Shown here: positions 6,503-13,085 of the stretch, in pieces | Numbering within the stretch: position 1 is the stretch's first letter | Layout of the letters: every line of letters begins with the position of its first letter | From: DATLFQ01 sp035540915 | GTDB taxonomy: Bacteria; Actinomycetota; Acidimicrobiia; Acidimicrobiales; GCA-2861595 | DNA length: 13,228 nt | Direction: 5' to 3' | NCBI GenBank assembly: GCA_035540915.1 | Contig: DATLFQ010000148.1 | Coordinates: 1 to 13,228 of the forward strand | Made by a program: the position numbers and the translations under genes | The notes under the pieces: model-generated | The model's input: only the letters and a program-made list of their open reading frames with translations | Database searches by the model: none | What the model was told of the DNA's origin: nothing

Positions 6503-7795
6503 TCAGTCGTCCAGCATGAACTCGATCAGGTAGGTGTCCGACAGGATGTCGTAGTCGGGCGCCACCAGCTTGGCGTAGCGCTCGAAGTACAGGACCTGTT
6601 TGCCCAGCAGCACCATCGAGCGGGGCAGTTGCACGCCCTTGGGCCGGGCCATGCGCATGGCCCGCATGAACAGGTCGTTGTAGTCGATCTCGGCCAGGGG
6701 CTTGGCCAGTTCGGGCTCGACCAGGGCGGCCAGGGCGGCGGCCGCGCGGTCCTCGTCGACCGTGTGGTTGATGTGGGCGCCCAGGGCGCTGAGGCAGCGG
6801 GTGACTTCGGCGAAGTCCTTGTCGTGCAGCAGCGCCACCACCCCGCGGCGCACGAGCTTCCGGGTGGCGTCGTCCAGCTCGCCCATGATGCCGAAGTCGA
6901 GGAACACCACCTTGCCCTCGTTGTCCACCATCAGGTTCCCGGCGTGGACGTCCCCGTGGAAGAAGCCGTGCTCGCAGGCCGCCTCGATCCACGCCCGCAC
7001 GCCCGCCTTCAACAGGTGCAGGAGGGGCAGCCCGGTCAGCTGGAGGCTCATGAGGTCGTCGACCTTTATCCCGTTGACCCGCTCCATGGTCAGCACACCG
7101 TGGCCGACCAGGTCGTGGTGCACGGCCGGTACCCGGATCAGACCGTTGTCGCCGAAGGACTTCAGGTTGGCGGTGAAGCGATCCATGGACGCCGCCTCCT
7201 GCCCGAAGTCCAGCTCCCGGCGCAAGGTGACCACCACGTCGTCGACGATGGCGACCGGGTTGAGGACCCGGGCAGATTTCGACAGGCGCTGGATGATGCG
7301 GGCGGTCACCCGCAGCAGGCGGAGGTCTTGGCGGAACCGTTCCTCGACCTTGGGCCGGCGGACCTTGACCACCACCTGGGTGCCGTCGCGCAGGACGGCG
7401 CCGTGGACCTGGGCGATGGAGGCTGCGGCCAGCGGCTCGGTCTCGATCGACTGGAACTGGGAGACCCTGGCACCCAGGCCCTTCTCGATCACCGGCTGGA
7501 TGGCCTCCCACGGCTCGGGCGGCGCCGCGTCCAGCAGGTCGCGAAGCTGGTTGGAGATGGCGGACGGGAAGAGGCCGGGGCTGGAGGAGACCAGCTGGCT
7601 CAGCTTGACGAACGGCGGGCCGAGCGCCAGGACGACGCGCCGGATGCGGGGCGCCAGCTCTTCGGGCGTTCGCTTCTTCTTGCGGAGCAGCGCCGGCAGG
7701 AGGTGGCGCAGGACGACGAAGTTGATCTTCTGGAGCCGGAGCACCTCTCGCGGGCCGATCCGGCGCATGGCCTTGTCGGAGAGGCGGGAGGCCAC
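6503..7795 (-). CDS. ABC1/UbiB/AarF-family atypical kinase-like protein
   Basis: A 430-residue protein of the ABC1 (UbiB/COQ8/ADCK) family. These are atypical kinase folds linked to quinone or other prenyl-lipid metabolism, often with ATPase rather than protein kinase activity. Visible motifs: the alanine-rich loop AAASIAQVH (123-131), the VVVK lysine (K144), the ExD pair E194/D196 in RRELDFGQE, the catalytic HGDVHAGN (280-287) and DFG (300-302). The family-specific KxGQ motif reads K64-L-S-Q67, so the normally invariant glycine is serine. No clear C-terminal membrane segments are seen, although some family members have them. The start is the first available, GTG 7795; a shorter form from ATG 7768 is possible and no ribosome binding site decides between them. 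It ends 22 bases from the convergent oxidase gene and diverges from the SRAP gene. The substrate is unknown. Confidence 0.9.
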   Translation of the reverse strand: MASRLSDKAMRRIGPREVLRLQKINFVVLRHLLPALLRKKKRTPEELAPRIRRVVLALGPPFVKLSQLVSSSPGLFPSAISNQLRDLLDAAPPEPWEAIQPVIEKGLGARVSQFQSIETEPLAAASIAQVHGAVLRDGTQVVVKVRRPKVEERFRQDLRLLRVTARIIQRLSKSARVLNPVAIVDDVVVTLRRELDFGQEAASMDRFTANLKSFGDNGLIRVPAVHHDLVGHGVLTMERVNGIKVDDLMSLQLTGLPLLHLLKAGVRAWIEAACEHGFFHGDVHAGNLMVDNEGKVVFLDFGIMGELDDATRKLVRRGVVALLHDKDFAEVTRCLSALGAHINHTVDEDRAAAALAALVEPELAKPLAEIDYNDLFMRAMRMARPKGVQLPRSMVLLGKQVLYFERYAKLVAPDYDILSDTYLIEFMLDD

Positions 7796-7857
7796 CGGGT
7801 CGGGGGCGCGAGAGGGGTCGATGGCCGGCTCCTGAGGGTCGGGGACGGGCGAGACGA

Positions 7858-7863
7858 TACCGT
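7858..7863 (+). promoter_or_regulatory. Putative -10 element for the SRAP gene
   Basis: TACCGT ends 7 bases before ATG 7871, with no ribosome binding site between, which fits a leaderless transcript. On the opposite strand TATCGT (7854-7859) overlaps it and could serve the divergent ABC1 gene. Both readings rest on short weak hexamers. Confidence 0.35.
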
Positions 7864-7870
7864 CGCCGTG

Positions 7871-8566
7871 ATGTGCGGGCGCTTCGTGTCCTCGACGCCG
7901 GCCGCCGTGCTGGCCGAGCAGTTCTCGGTCACCGAGGTGGTGGCCCCCGACGTCGGTCCTCGCTGGAACGTGGCGCCGACCGACGAGGTCCTGGCGGTGG
8001 CGACCCGCCGCGGCGTCCGGCGGCTGGGTGCCTTCTCCTGGGGCCTGGTGCCGGGGTGGTCGGCCAAGCCGACCCGGCTGATCAACCTGCGGGCCGAGAC
8101 GCTCGCCTCACGGCCGACGTTCCGGCGGCGGCTTCAACGCAACCGCTGCATCGTGCCGGCGGACGGGTTCTACGAGTGGAAGGCGCCCGGCCCGGGTCGG
8201 GCCAAGGTGCCCCACTTCATCACGAGCCGCGACGGCCGCCCGCTGGCCCTGGCCGGTCTGTGGGCCGCCGTTCGCCCGCCCGGCGACGAGGAGGCGGAGT
8301 GGCTGCGGACGTGCACCATCGTCACCGGCCCGCCCAACGAGCTGGTGGCCGCCGTCCACGACCGCATGCCCGTCGTCCTGCCCGAGGCGGCCTGGGACGC
8401 CTGGCTCGACGACACCGAGGAGGACGTCGCGCTCCTGTCGTCCCTGCTCGTCCCCGCCCCCGCGGAGACCATGGAGATGTGGCCGGTCTCCACCTCGGTC
8501 AACGCCGTCGGCAACGACGGCCCGAACCTGGTGGCGCCCGCCGGACCTGCGGTTTCGAGCGAATAG
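7871..8566 (+). CDS. SRAP domain protein (HMCES/YedK family), abasic-site DNA-protein crosslinking
   Basis: A 231-residue protein of the SOS-response-associated peptidase family. HMCES and YedK form a covalent thiazolidine link between Cys2 and abasic sites in single-stranded DNA, which protects the lesion. The N-terminus is M-C-G-R-F, so Cys2 becomes the reactive N-terminal residue after Met removal; this fixes ATG 7871 as the start even though a GTG sits directly before it. Other family residues: N33 in WNVAPT, the GLVPGW and INLRAET motifs, RCIVPADGFYEWK with E102, and HDRMPVVL with H163. The C-terminal VSTSVN also fits. Length is normal for bacterial members. It is divergent from the ABC1 gene and convergent with dxs, so it probably forms a single-gene transcript ending at the hairpin at 8553-8597. 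Confidence 0.96.
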   Translation: MCGRFVSSTPAAVLAEQFSVTEVVAPDVGPRWNVAPTDEVLAVATRRGVRRLGAFSWGLVPGWSAKPTRLINLRAETLASRPTFRRRLQRNRCIVPADGFYEWKAPGPGRAKVPHFITSRDGRPLALAGLWAAVRPPGDEEAEWLRTCTIVTGPPNELVAAVHDRMPVVLPEAAWDAWLDDTEEDVALLSSLLVPAPAETMEMWPVSTSVNAVGNDGPNLVAPAGPAVSSE

Positions 8567-8597
8567 CGGGCCGCTTCGGCCGGCTATTTGCTCGGAA
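8553..8597. terminator. Long hairpin between convergent SRAP and dxs genes, probable bidirectional terminator
   Basis: An inverted repeat with arms 8553-8573 and 8577-8597 around a 3-base CTT loop. The inner stem is GGCCG/CGGCC, then one G-G mismatch, AATAGC/GCTATT, a G-T wobble and CGAGC/GCTCG, with further pairs outside. It contains both stop codons, TAG of SRAP at 8564-8566 and TAG of dxs at 8584-8586. No long U-tract follows on either strand, so it may act as an unusual intrinsic terminator or as a 3' end stabiliser. Confidence 0.6.
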
Positions 8598-10446
8598 GCG
8601 GGGTGTCCAGGGCGAGGGAGCGGCGGACGGTGGCGGCGATGCCCGGCGCGTCGAGGCCGAGGCGGGCGTGGATGGCGGCGGGGCGGGCCTGGGGGACGAA
8701 CGAGGTGGGCGTGCCCAGGACGGCGACCAGGGGACCGGACGGGCCGATGGCGTCGGCGATGGCGGTGCCGGCGCCGCCCAGGCGGATGCCGTCCTCGATG
8801 GTGACGACCAGCCGGTGCTCGGCGGCGTCGGCCAGCATGGCCGGGTCCAGCGGGCGGACCAGGCGCACGTCCCACACGGTCGCCTCGACGCCCTCGGCCG
8901 CCAGCACGGCGGCGGCCTCGGTGGCAGCCCCCAGCATGGCGCCGACGGCAGCGTCTGCCTGCTGGCCGTCGCCGGCGCGGACGCGGCGGGCCGACAGGCC
9001 GGACCCGACGTCGGCGTCGGCCGGTCCGGTGCCCTTGGGGAAGCGCACGGCGGCCGGCCCGTCCAGCTCCAGGGCGTCGCGGAGCATCACGGCCACCTCG
9101 GCCGGCGACGACGGCGCGAACACCGTCATCCCGGGGATGGCCAGGCACTGGGCGAGGTCCAGCACGCCGTGGTGCGACGGTCCGTCGTCGCCGGTGATCC
9201 CCGCCCGGTCCAGCGCGAACACCACCGGCAGCCCGTGCAGGCCGACGTCCAGGTTGGCCTGGTCGAAGGCCCGGCTGAAGAAGGTGGAGTAGACGGCCAC
9301 CACGGGGCGCAGGCCGCCCATGGCCATGCCGGCCGCCGCGGTGACGGCGTGCTGCTCGGCGATGCCCACGTCGTGGAAGCGGCGGGGGAAGCGGTTGGCG
9401 AAGGCGACCAGCCCGGTCGGCCCCGCCATGGCCGCCGTGATGGCGTGCACCTGGGGGTGGCGCTCGCCCATCTCCACCATGGCCTGCGCGAACGCCTCGG
9501 TGTAGCCCGCCGGGGCCCACTTGGGCGGGCCCGTCACGGGATCGAAGACCGGGGCGTCGTGCAGACACTTCTCGTCGTCGTCCTCGGCCGGCGAGTAGCC
9601 CCGGCCCTTCTGGGTGAGCACGTGGACCACGATCGGGCCGTGGAAGGCGGCCGCGTTGCGCAGGGCGGCCTCGACGCCGGCGATGTCGTGGCCGTCGATG
9701 GGGCCGGTGTAGCGGACGCCCAGCGCCTCGAAGAACACCGTCGGCTCCAGCACCTCGCGCACCGCGGCCCGGAAGCCCTGCAGGCTGGTCCAGGCCAGCC
9801 CGCCCACCGCCGGCAGCTCCAGCACCGCCTGCTCCACCTTCTCCCGCATCCGCACCCAGCCGGGGTTCAGGCGCAGGCGGCTGAGCCCGTGCCCGAGCCG
9901 GCCCACCGTCGGTGCGTACGAGCGGCCGTTGTCGTTGAGGATGATGACCACCGGCCGCCCGCTGTGGCCCAGGTTGTTGAGGCCCTCGAAGGCCATGCCG
10001 CCCGTCATGGCGCCGTCACCGATGACGGCGACGACCCGGCGGTCGGTGCTCGCGTCGTCGACGGCGACGGCCAGGCCGTGGGCGTAGCTCAACACGGTGC
10101 TGGCGTGGCTGTTCTCGATCCAGTCGTGCGGCGACTCGGCCCGGTTCGGGTAGCCCGACAGCCCGCCCTCCTGGCGAAGTGTCGGGAACGACGCCCGCCG
10201 GCCGGTCAGCAGCTTGTGGACGTACGCCTGGTGGCCGGTGTCCCACAGGAGGATGTCCCGAGGCGAGTCGAAGACCCGGTGCAGCGCCAGCGTCAGCTCG
10301 ACGGCGCCGAGGTTGGAGCCCAGGTGGCCGCCGGTGACGGCCACCGACTGCACGACGAACTCCCGGATCTCGGCGGCGAGCGCGACGACCTCGTCGGGGG
10401 AGAGGGCCCGGACGTCGGCCGGGCTGGCGATCCGCTCGAGCAACAT
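8584..10446 (-). CDS. dxs: 1-deoxy-D-xylulose-5-phosphate synthase (DXS)
   Basis: Condenses pyruvate with glyceraldehyde-3-phosphate, using thiamine diphosphate, to form 1-deoxyxylulose-5-phosphate, the entry step of the MEP isoprenoid pathway. The 620-residue length equals that of well-known DXS enzymes. The order of motifs is complete: GGHLGSNLGAVELTLALH (39-56, with H41), DTGHQAYVHK, the thiamine-diphosphate site GDGAMTGGMAFEGLNN (143-158) with IILNDN, GPIDGHD, ITAAMAGPTGL, the pyrimidine-domain catalytic glutamate in GIAEQH (E364), DRAGITGDDGPSHHG and the transketolase C-domain ending EDGIRLGG. ATG 10446 (M-L-L-E-R-I) gives the canonical start, and a -10-like TAGCTT lies just upstream; the longer open frame to 10527 adds 27 non-conserved residues. 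It is divergent from the carotenoid genes by 106 bases, which makes it a likely precursor supplier for them. Confidence 0.97.
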   Translation of the reverse strand: MLLERIASPADVRALSPDEVVALAAEIREFVVQSVAVTGGHLGSNLGAVELTLALHRVFDSPRDILLWDTGHQAYVHKLLTGRRASFPTLRQEGGLSGYPNRAESPHDWIENSHASTVLSYAHGLAVAVDDASTDRRVVAVIGDGAMTGGMAFEGLNNLGHSGRPVVIILNDNGRSYAPTVGRLGHGLSRLRLNPGWVRMREKVEQAVLELPAVGGLAWTSLQGFRAAVREVLEPTVFFEALGVRYTGPIDGHDIAGVEAALRNAAAFHGPIVVHVLTQKGRGYSPAEDDDEKCLHDAPVFDPVTGPPKWAPAGYTEAFAQAMVEMGERHPQVHAITAAMAGPTGLVAFANRFPRRFHDVGIAEQHAVTAAAGMAMGGLRPVVAVYSTFFSRAFDQANLDVGLHGLPVVFALDRAGITGDDGPSHHGVLDLAQCLAIPGMTVFAPSSPAEVAVMLRDALELDGPAAVRFPKGTGPADADVGSGLSARRVRAGDGQQADAAVGAMLGAATEAAAVLAAEGVEATVWDVRLVRPLDPAMLADAAEHRLVVTIEDGIRLGGAGTAIADAIGPSGPLVAVLGTPTSFVPQARPAAIHARLGLDAPGIAATVRRSLALDTPLPSK

Positions 10447-10456
10447 GGCAGGGGTC

Positions 10457-10462
10457 AAGCTA
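10457..10462 (-). promoter_or_regulatory. Putative -10 element for dxs
   Basis: On the minus strand TAGCTT ends 10 bases before ATG 10446. There is no Shine-Dalgarno sequence in between, so a nearly leaderless transcript is expected. A TTGCAC at 10474-10479 is only 11 bases away, too close for a standard -35. Confidence 0.4.
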
Positions 10463-10534
10463 GTGGGACCTGTGTGCAATCCGGGGCGGACGCCGGGGCC
10501 GGATGACCGAGGGCCGACCGGCCCCACGAATCCC

Positions 10535-10540
10535 TAGGAT
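10535..10540 (+). promoter_or_regulatory. Putative -10 element for the crtYc-crtYd-crtZ genes
   Basis: TAGGAT lies 12 bases before ATG 10553, with no ribosome binding site. Transcription would start about 6 bases before the ATG. No good -35 is seen. It faces away from the dxs promoter across the same 106-base region. Confidence 0.4.
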
Positions 10541-10552
10541 GGCGCCGCTCCG

Positions 10553-10930
10553 ATGGACCGCTTCCAGTACCTCATCCTCATGGGCATCTGCCTGGTCATC
10601 ACCCTGCCCCTGGAGTTCCTGTTCAAGGCCCGGGTGTGGCGGCGGCCGCGGCGGCTGTGGGCGGCGGTGTGGCCGGTGGCCGCCGTGCTCATCGTGTGGG
10701 ACCTGATCGCGGTCGCCCGCGACCACTGGGAGTTCAGCGAGAAGCTGACCACGGGGTGGGAGATCCTCCCCGGCTTCCCCGTCGACGAGGTGGTGTTCTT
10801 CGTGGCCATCCCGGTGTGTGCCCTCCTGACGTTCGAGGCGGTGCGCAACTCCCTGGAGTGGCTGGCCGAGCGGCGGGGCCGGTCGGCCGCCGCAGCTCCC
10901 CCGGCGACGAGGACGGAGGCGCCGCGGTGA
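10553..10930 (+). CDS. crtYc: Lycopene cyclase subunit CrtYc
   Basis: A 125-residue membrane protein, one half of the heterodimeric CrtYc-CrtYd lycopene cyclase found in actinobacteria and fused in archaea and fungi. Three membrane segments are predicted (about 5-25, 36-53, 78-98). The conserved acidic motifs of the family are visible as PLEFLF (19-24) and FPVDEVVFF (75-83), where the acidic residues are thought to catalyse cyclisation. WEILPGFPVDE is very typical of the family. The C-terminal tail from about 104 is basic and alanine-rich. The stop overlaps the start of crtYd as GTGA, so the two subunits are translationally coupled and probably made in equal amounts. Whether beta or epsilon rings are formed cannot be told by eye; the neighbouring crtZ favours beta rings. 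Confidence 0.92.
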   Translation: MDRFQYLILMGICLVITLPLEFLFKARVWRRPRRLWAAVWPVAAVLIVWDLIAVARDHWEFSEKLTTGWEILPGFPVDEVVFFVAIPVCALLTFEAVRNSLEWLAERRGRSAAAAPPATRTEAPR

Positions 10931-11256
10931 TCCCCGCCTACCCGGGGTTCTCCATCCTGGCCGCCGTGGTGGTCGTCGTCCTGGAGCTGAAGTGGGCGAG
11001 GACCGGCATCTTCCGGATGCCCGCCTACTGGATCGCCATGGCCATCGTGTTCGCCTTCCAGATCCCCGTCGACGGCTGGATGACCAAGCTGTCCGACCCC
11101 ATCGTCATCTACAACCCCGAGGTCTTGAGCGGCTGGCGTTGGCCGCTGGACATCCCGACCGAGGAGTTCGCCTACGCCTGGGCCATGCTCACCATGGCCA
11201 TCGTGCTGTGGGAGCGGGCCGGGCGCCGCCAGGCCGCCCGTACAATCCAGGAGTGA
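10927..11256 (+). CDS. crtYd: Lycopene cyclase subunit CrtYd
   Basis: A 109-residue membrane protein, the partner of CrtYc. Three hydrophobic segments (about 6-20, 33-48, 79-96) and the family motif P-L-D-I-P-T-E-E-F-A-Y (73-83), whose acidic pair T-E-E corresponds to the catalytic P-x-E-E motif, support the call. Y-N-P-E-V-L-S-G-W (62-70) before it is also typical. The GTG start at 10927 overlaps the crtYc stop by 4 bases; the frame is open further upstream only as a shadow inside crtYc. Its stop overlaps the crtZ ATG by one base (TGATG), so all three genes should be one operon. Confidence 0.92.
   Translation: MIPAYPGFSILAAVVVVVLELKWARTGIFRMPAYWIAMAIVFAFQIPVDGWMTKLSDPIVIYNPEVLSGWRWPLDIPTEEFAYAWAMLTMAIVLWERAGRRQAARTIQE
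11241..11246 (+). promoter_or_regulatory. Possible internal -10 element for crtZ within the end of crtYd
   Basis: TACAAT, one mismatch from TATAAT, ends 9 bases before ATG 11256. An AGGAG (11249-11253) sits only 2 bases before the ATG, closer than usual for a ribosome binding site. It may give crtZ some transcription independent of the operon, but it is constrained by the crtYd codons and may be chance. Confidence 0.25.
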
Positions 11257-11831
11257 TGCGCGCCGTCGCCATCGTGCTCGGGTCGGTGCTGGCCATGGAG
11301 GGCGTGAGCTACCTCACCCACCGCTTCGTGATGCACGGGTTCGGGATCGGCCTCCACGCCAGCCACCACGACCCGGGCGACGGCGGCTTCGAGCTGAACG
11401 ACCTGTACCCGCTGATGTTCTCGACGCTGTCCATCGCCGTCTTCGCGGTGGGGACGCTGTGGCCGTCGCTGCGGTCGCTGGTCCTGGTCGGCGTCGGCCA
11501 GACCCTCTACGGCGTGGCCTACCTGTTCGTGCACGAGATCTACATCCACCGCCGGCTGAAGCTGGTGAACGGCACCTACCGCCCGCTGGAGTGGCTGAAG
11601 GCCAGCCACCGCATCCACCACCTCTACGGCGGCGAGCCCTACGGGATGCTGCTGCCGGTGGTGCCGGCCGCTCTGCGGGCCCGGGCCGCGTCGGCCACCT
11701 GGGACCCCTTCGCACGGTCAGAGCCGGCGCTCACCGGGTCCGGCCGGTCCTCGTCCTCGTCCTCGTTGGGATCGTCCGGCCCCGCCACCGAATCTCGCCC
11801 CGCAGGTGCGTGCGGACCAGCGAGCGGGTGA
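11256..11831 (+). CDS. crtZ: Beta-carotene 3-hydroxylase CrtZ (fatty acid hydroxylase superfamily)
   Basis: A 191-residue membrane di-iron hydroxylase that adds 3-hydroxyl groups to beta-ionone rings, giving zeaxanthin-type xanthophylls. All four histidine boxes are present: HRFVMH (22-27), HASHH (34-38), HEIYIH (93-98) and HRIHH (118-122). Hydrophobic segments lie at about 3-20, 53-69 and 73-92. ATG 11256 overlaps the crtYd stop as TGATG. The conserved part ends near residue 155; beyond it is a serine-rich, low-complexity tail (about 157-191, including six serines in a row) that reads through a hexamer repeat and overlaps the end of the convergent glycosyltransferase gene by 101 bases. The tail is longer than the family needs and may reflect loss of an earlier stop. 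Confidence 0.93.
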   Translation: MRAVAIVLGSVLAMEGVSYLTHRFVMHGFGIGLHASHHDPGDGGFELNDLYPLMFSTLSIAVFAVGTLWPSLRSLVLVGVGQTLYGVAYLFVHEIYIHRRLKLVNGTYRPLEWLKASHRIHHLYGGEPYGMLLPVVPAALRARAASATWDPFARSEPALTGSGRSSSSSSLGSSGPATESRPAGACGPASG

Positions 11832-12834
11832 ACACGGCCAGGAAGAACGCCAGCGGCACCGGGAAGACGACGGCCGTCCACCACGGGAAGCGTCCCAGCC
11901 GGGCCAGCATCCACGCCAGCTGGGCGGCGTAGGCCCCGTAGGCGGCGACGGCGGCCGGCCCGGGGTCGACCACGGGCCCGATGGTGGCGACGATGCCGCC
12001 GGCGATCCACAGCACGGCCAGCGCCAGCGCGCCGGGCCGGCTGGCGGCGGCCCCCCCGGCCATGTTCTTGGTCCATCCCTCGACCAGCTGGGCGATGCCG
12101 CTGCGGTACATCCTGAAGGCGACCGTCCCCTTGCCCGCCAGTGCGGTGACGGGGAGCCCGGCGCCCCGGTAGCGGGCGGCGAGGGCCACGTCCTCCACCA
12201 CCTCGCCCCGCACCGCCTCGTGGCCGCCGCTGCGCTCGTAGTCGGCCCGCGCCGTGACCAGGCAGGGGCCGAAGGCGCCGGGAGGCGACCGGCGCCCGGC
12301 AGTCGGCGTCGCCGCGCCGAGGCCCATCCAGGGCACCACGTTGAAGTAGGCCGACAGCGCCTCGTAGGGCCGCTCGGTCCGGTGGTAGGGCTGCACCGAG
12401 ACCAGCCCGCCGCGCCGCCGGTGCTCGGCCAGGATTCGGTCGAGCCCGCCGGGGGCCGGCTCGGTGTCGGCGTCGAGGAACACGAGGGTGTCGCCGGTCG
12501 TGGCGCCGGCGCCGGTCCGGCAGGCCCAGCACTTGCCGGTCCAGCCCGCCGGCAGCGGCGGGGCGGCGACCACGATGGCACCGCTTGCGGCCGCCACGGC
12601 GGCGGTGCCGTCGGTCGAGTGGTCGTCGACGACGACGACCTGCGCGGCGTCGGTCCCGGCCAGGGCAGCGAGCAGCGCCGGGAGGGTCGCCGCCTCGTCG
12701 CGGGCCGGCACCACCACCGAGATCCGACGCGCCGGGTCGCCGCTCGGTGCGGCGGGCCGGGGCCGGGGGAGGGACCACAGCAGCCACAGCCCGGCCGGCC
12801 ACCCGAGGGCGAGGATGGCCAGCCGGGCGGTCAA
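11731..12834 (-). CDS. Membrane-bound family 2 glycosyltransferase, CrtQ-like
   Basis: A 367-residue protein with an N-terminal membrane anchor (about 4-21), a GT-A glycosyltransferase domain (about 37-250) and three C-terminal membrane segments (about 265-290, 295-312, 317-340). Motifs: ISVVVPARDEAATLPALL (38-55), VVVDDHSTDGT (67-77), GWTGKCWAC (98-106), the metal-binding FLDADT (119-124), the PPGAFGPCLVTARADYE block and the catalytic-base region VVEDVALA (212-219). This layout and GWTGK match 4,4'-diaponeurosporenoate glycosyltransferase (CrtQ) and related enzymes, so a carotenoid or other polyprenoid acceptor is plausible but unproven. The TTG start at 12834 overlaps the preceding stop as TTGA. 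The last residues, T-R-T-R-T-R-T-G-R-T-R, come from the hexamer repeat and overlap crtZ. Confidence 0.88.
   Translation of the reverse strand: MTARLAILALGWPAGLWLLWSLPRPRPAAPSGDPARRISVVVPARDEAATLPALLAALAGTDAAQVVVVDDHSTDGTAAVAAASGAIVVAAPPLPAGWTGKCWACRTGAGATTGDTLVFLDADTEPAPGGLDRILAEHRRRGGLVSVQPYHRTERPYEALSAYFNVVPWMGLGAATPTAGRRSPPGAFGPCLVTARADYERSGGHEAVRGEVVEDVALAARYRGAGLPVTALAGKGTVAFRMYRSGIAQLVEGWTKNMAGGAAASRPGALALAVLWIAGGIVATIGPVVDPGPAAVAAYGAYAAQLAWMLARLGRFPWWTAVVFPVPLAFFLAVFTRSLVRTHLRGEIRWRGRTIPTRTRTRTGRTR
11747..11766. repeat. Short tandem hexamer repeat (GTCCTC, about 3.3 copies)
   Basis: Three exact GTCCTC units followed by GT. The repeat lies in the tail-to-tail overlap, encoding serines in CrtZ and alternating threonine-arginine in the glycosyltransferase. 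Because the unit is six bases, gain or loss of a copy would keep both frames. It is a candidate slippage site. Confidence 0.8.
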
Positions 12835-13085
12835 TCGAACAGCTGAACGAGCTGGACGACCATGGCGATGGCGAAGGGTGCGGCCATGGCGACGACCACG
12901 AACGTCGCCAGGAGCCGACGGCCGCCCTGCCGCCGCGGGCGCCCGGTGCTGCCGGCGGCCAGTCGGCTGAAGCCCTCGATCTCACCCTCGATGGTGTACG
13001 GGCTGTGCCGGGTCTCCCACCCCCGCTCCTGGCCGGCGCCGGGCGGCGAGCGGCGCTTGCGGCGGGGGCCGGGTCTCGCGGTCAC
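12831..13085 (-). CDS. Small single-pass membrane protein of unknown function
   Basis: An 84-residue protein not matched to a family I recognise. The N-terminal half is hydrophilic and very basic (R-P-G-P-R-R-K-R-R near the start, G-R-P-R-R-Q-G-G-R-R at about 48-57). The C-terminal half is a single hydrophobic segment of about 24 residues (about 58-81), which predicts a cytoplasmic, positively charged N-terminus and a tail anchor. It starts with GTG in a GTGA overlap with the partial gene upstream and ends in a TTGA overlap with the glycosyltransferase, so it is embedded in an operon. The tight overlaps on both sides support it as real. A role as an accessory membrane partner of the glycosyltransferase is speculation. 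Confidence 0.65.
   Translation of the reverse strand: MTARPGPRRKRRSPPGAGQERGWETRHSPYTIEGEIEGFSRLAAGSTGRPRRQGGRRLLATFVVVAMAAPFAIAMVVQLVQLFD

Noticed and set aside
6353..7870. Plus-strand extension of the SRAP frame upstream of ATG 7871
   Set aside because: SRAP chemistry needs Cys2 directly after the initiator Met, and the upstream part is only the antisense of the ABC1 gene.
10474..10479. TTGCAC on the minus strand as a -35 box for dxs
   Set aside because: Only 11 bases from the best -10 candidate, incompatible with a normal housekeeping promoter.
7873..10506. Plus-strand open frame of 877 codons across the SRAP gene and antisense to dxs
   Set aside because: It spans two convergent genes with unmistakable family motifs and has no recognisable domain of its own.
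10447..10527. 27-residue N-terminal extension of DXS
   Set aside because: Not conserved in character. The canonical DXS start M-L-L-E-R-I is at 10446, with a -10-like element located inside the would-be extension.
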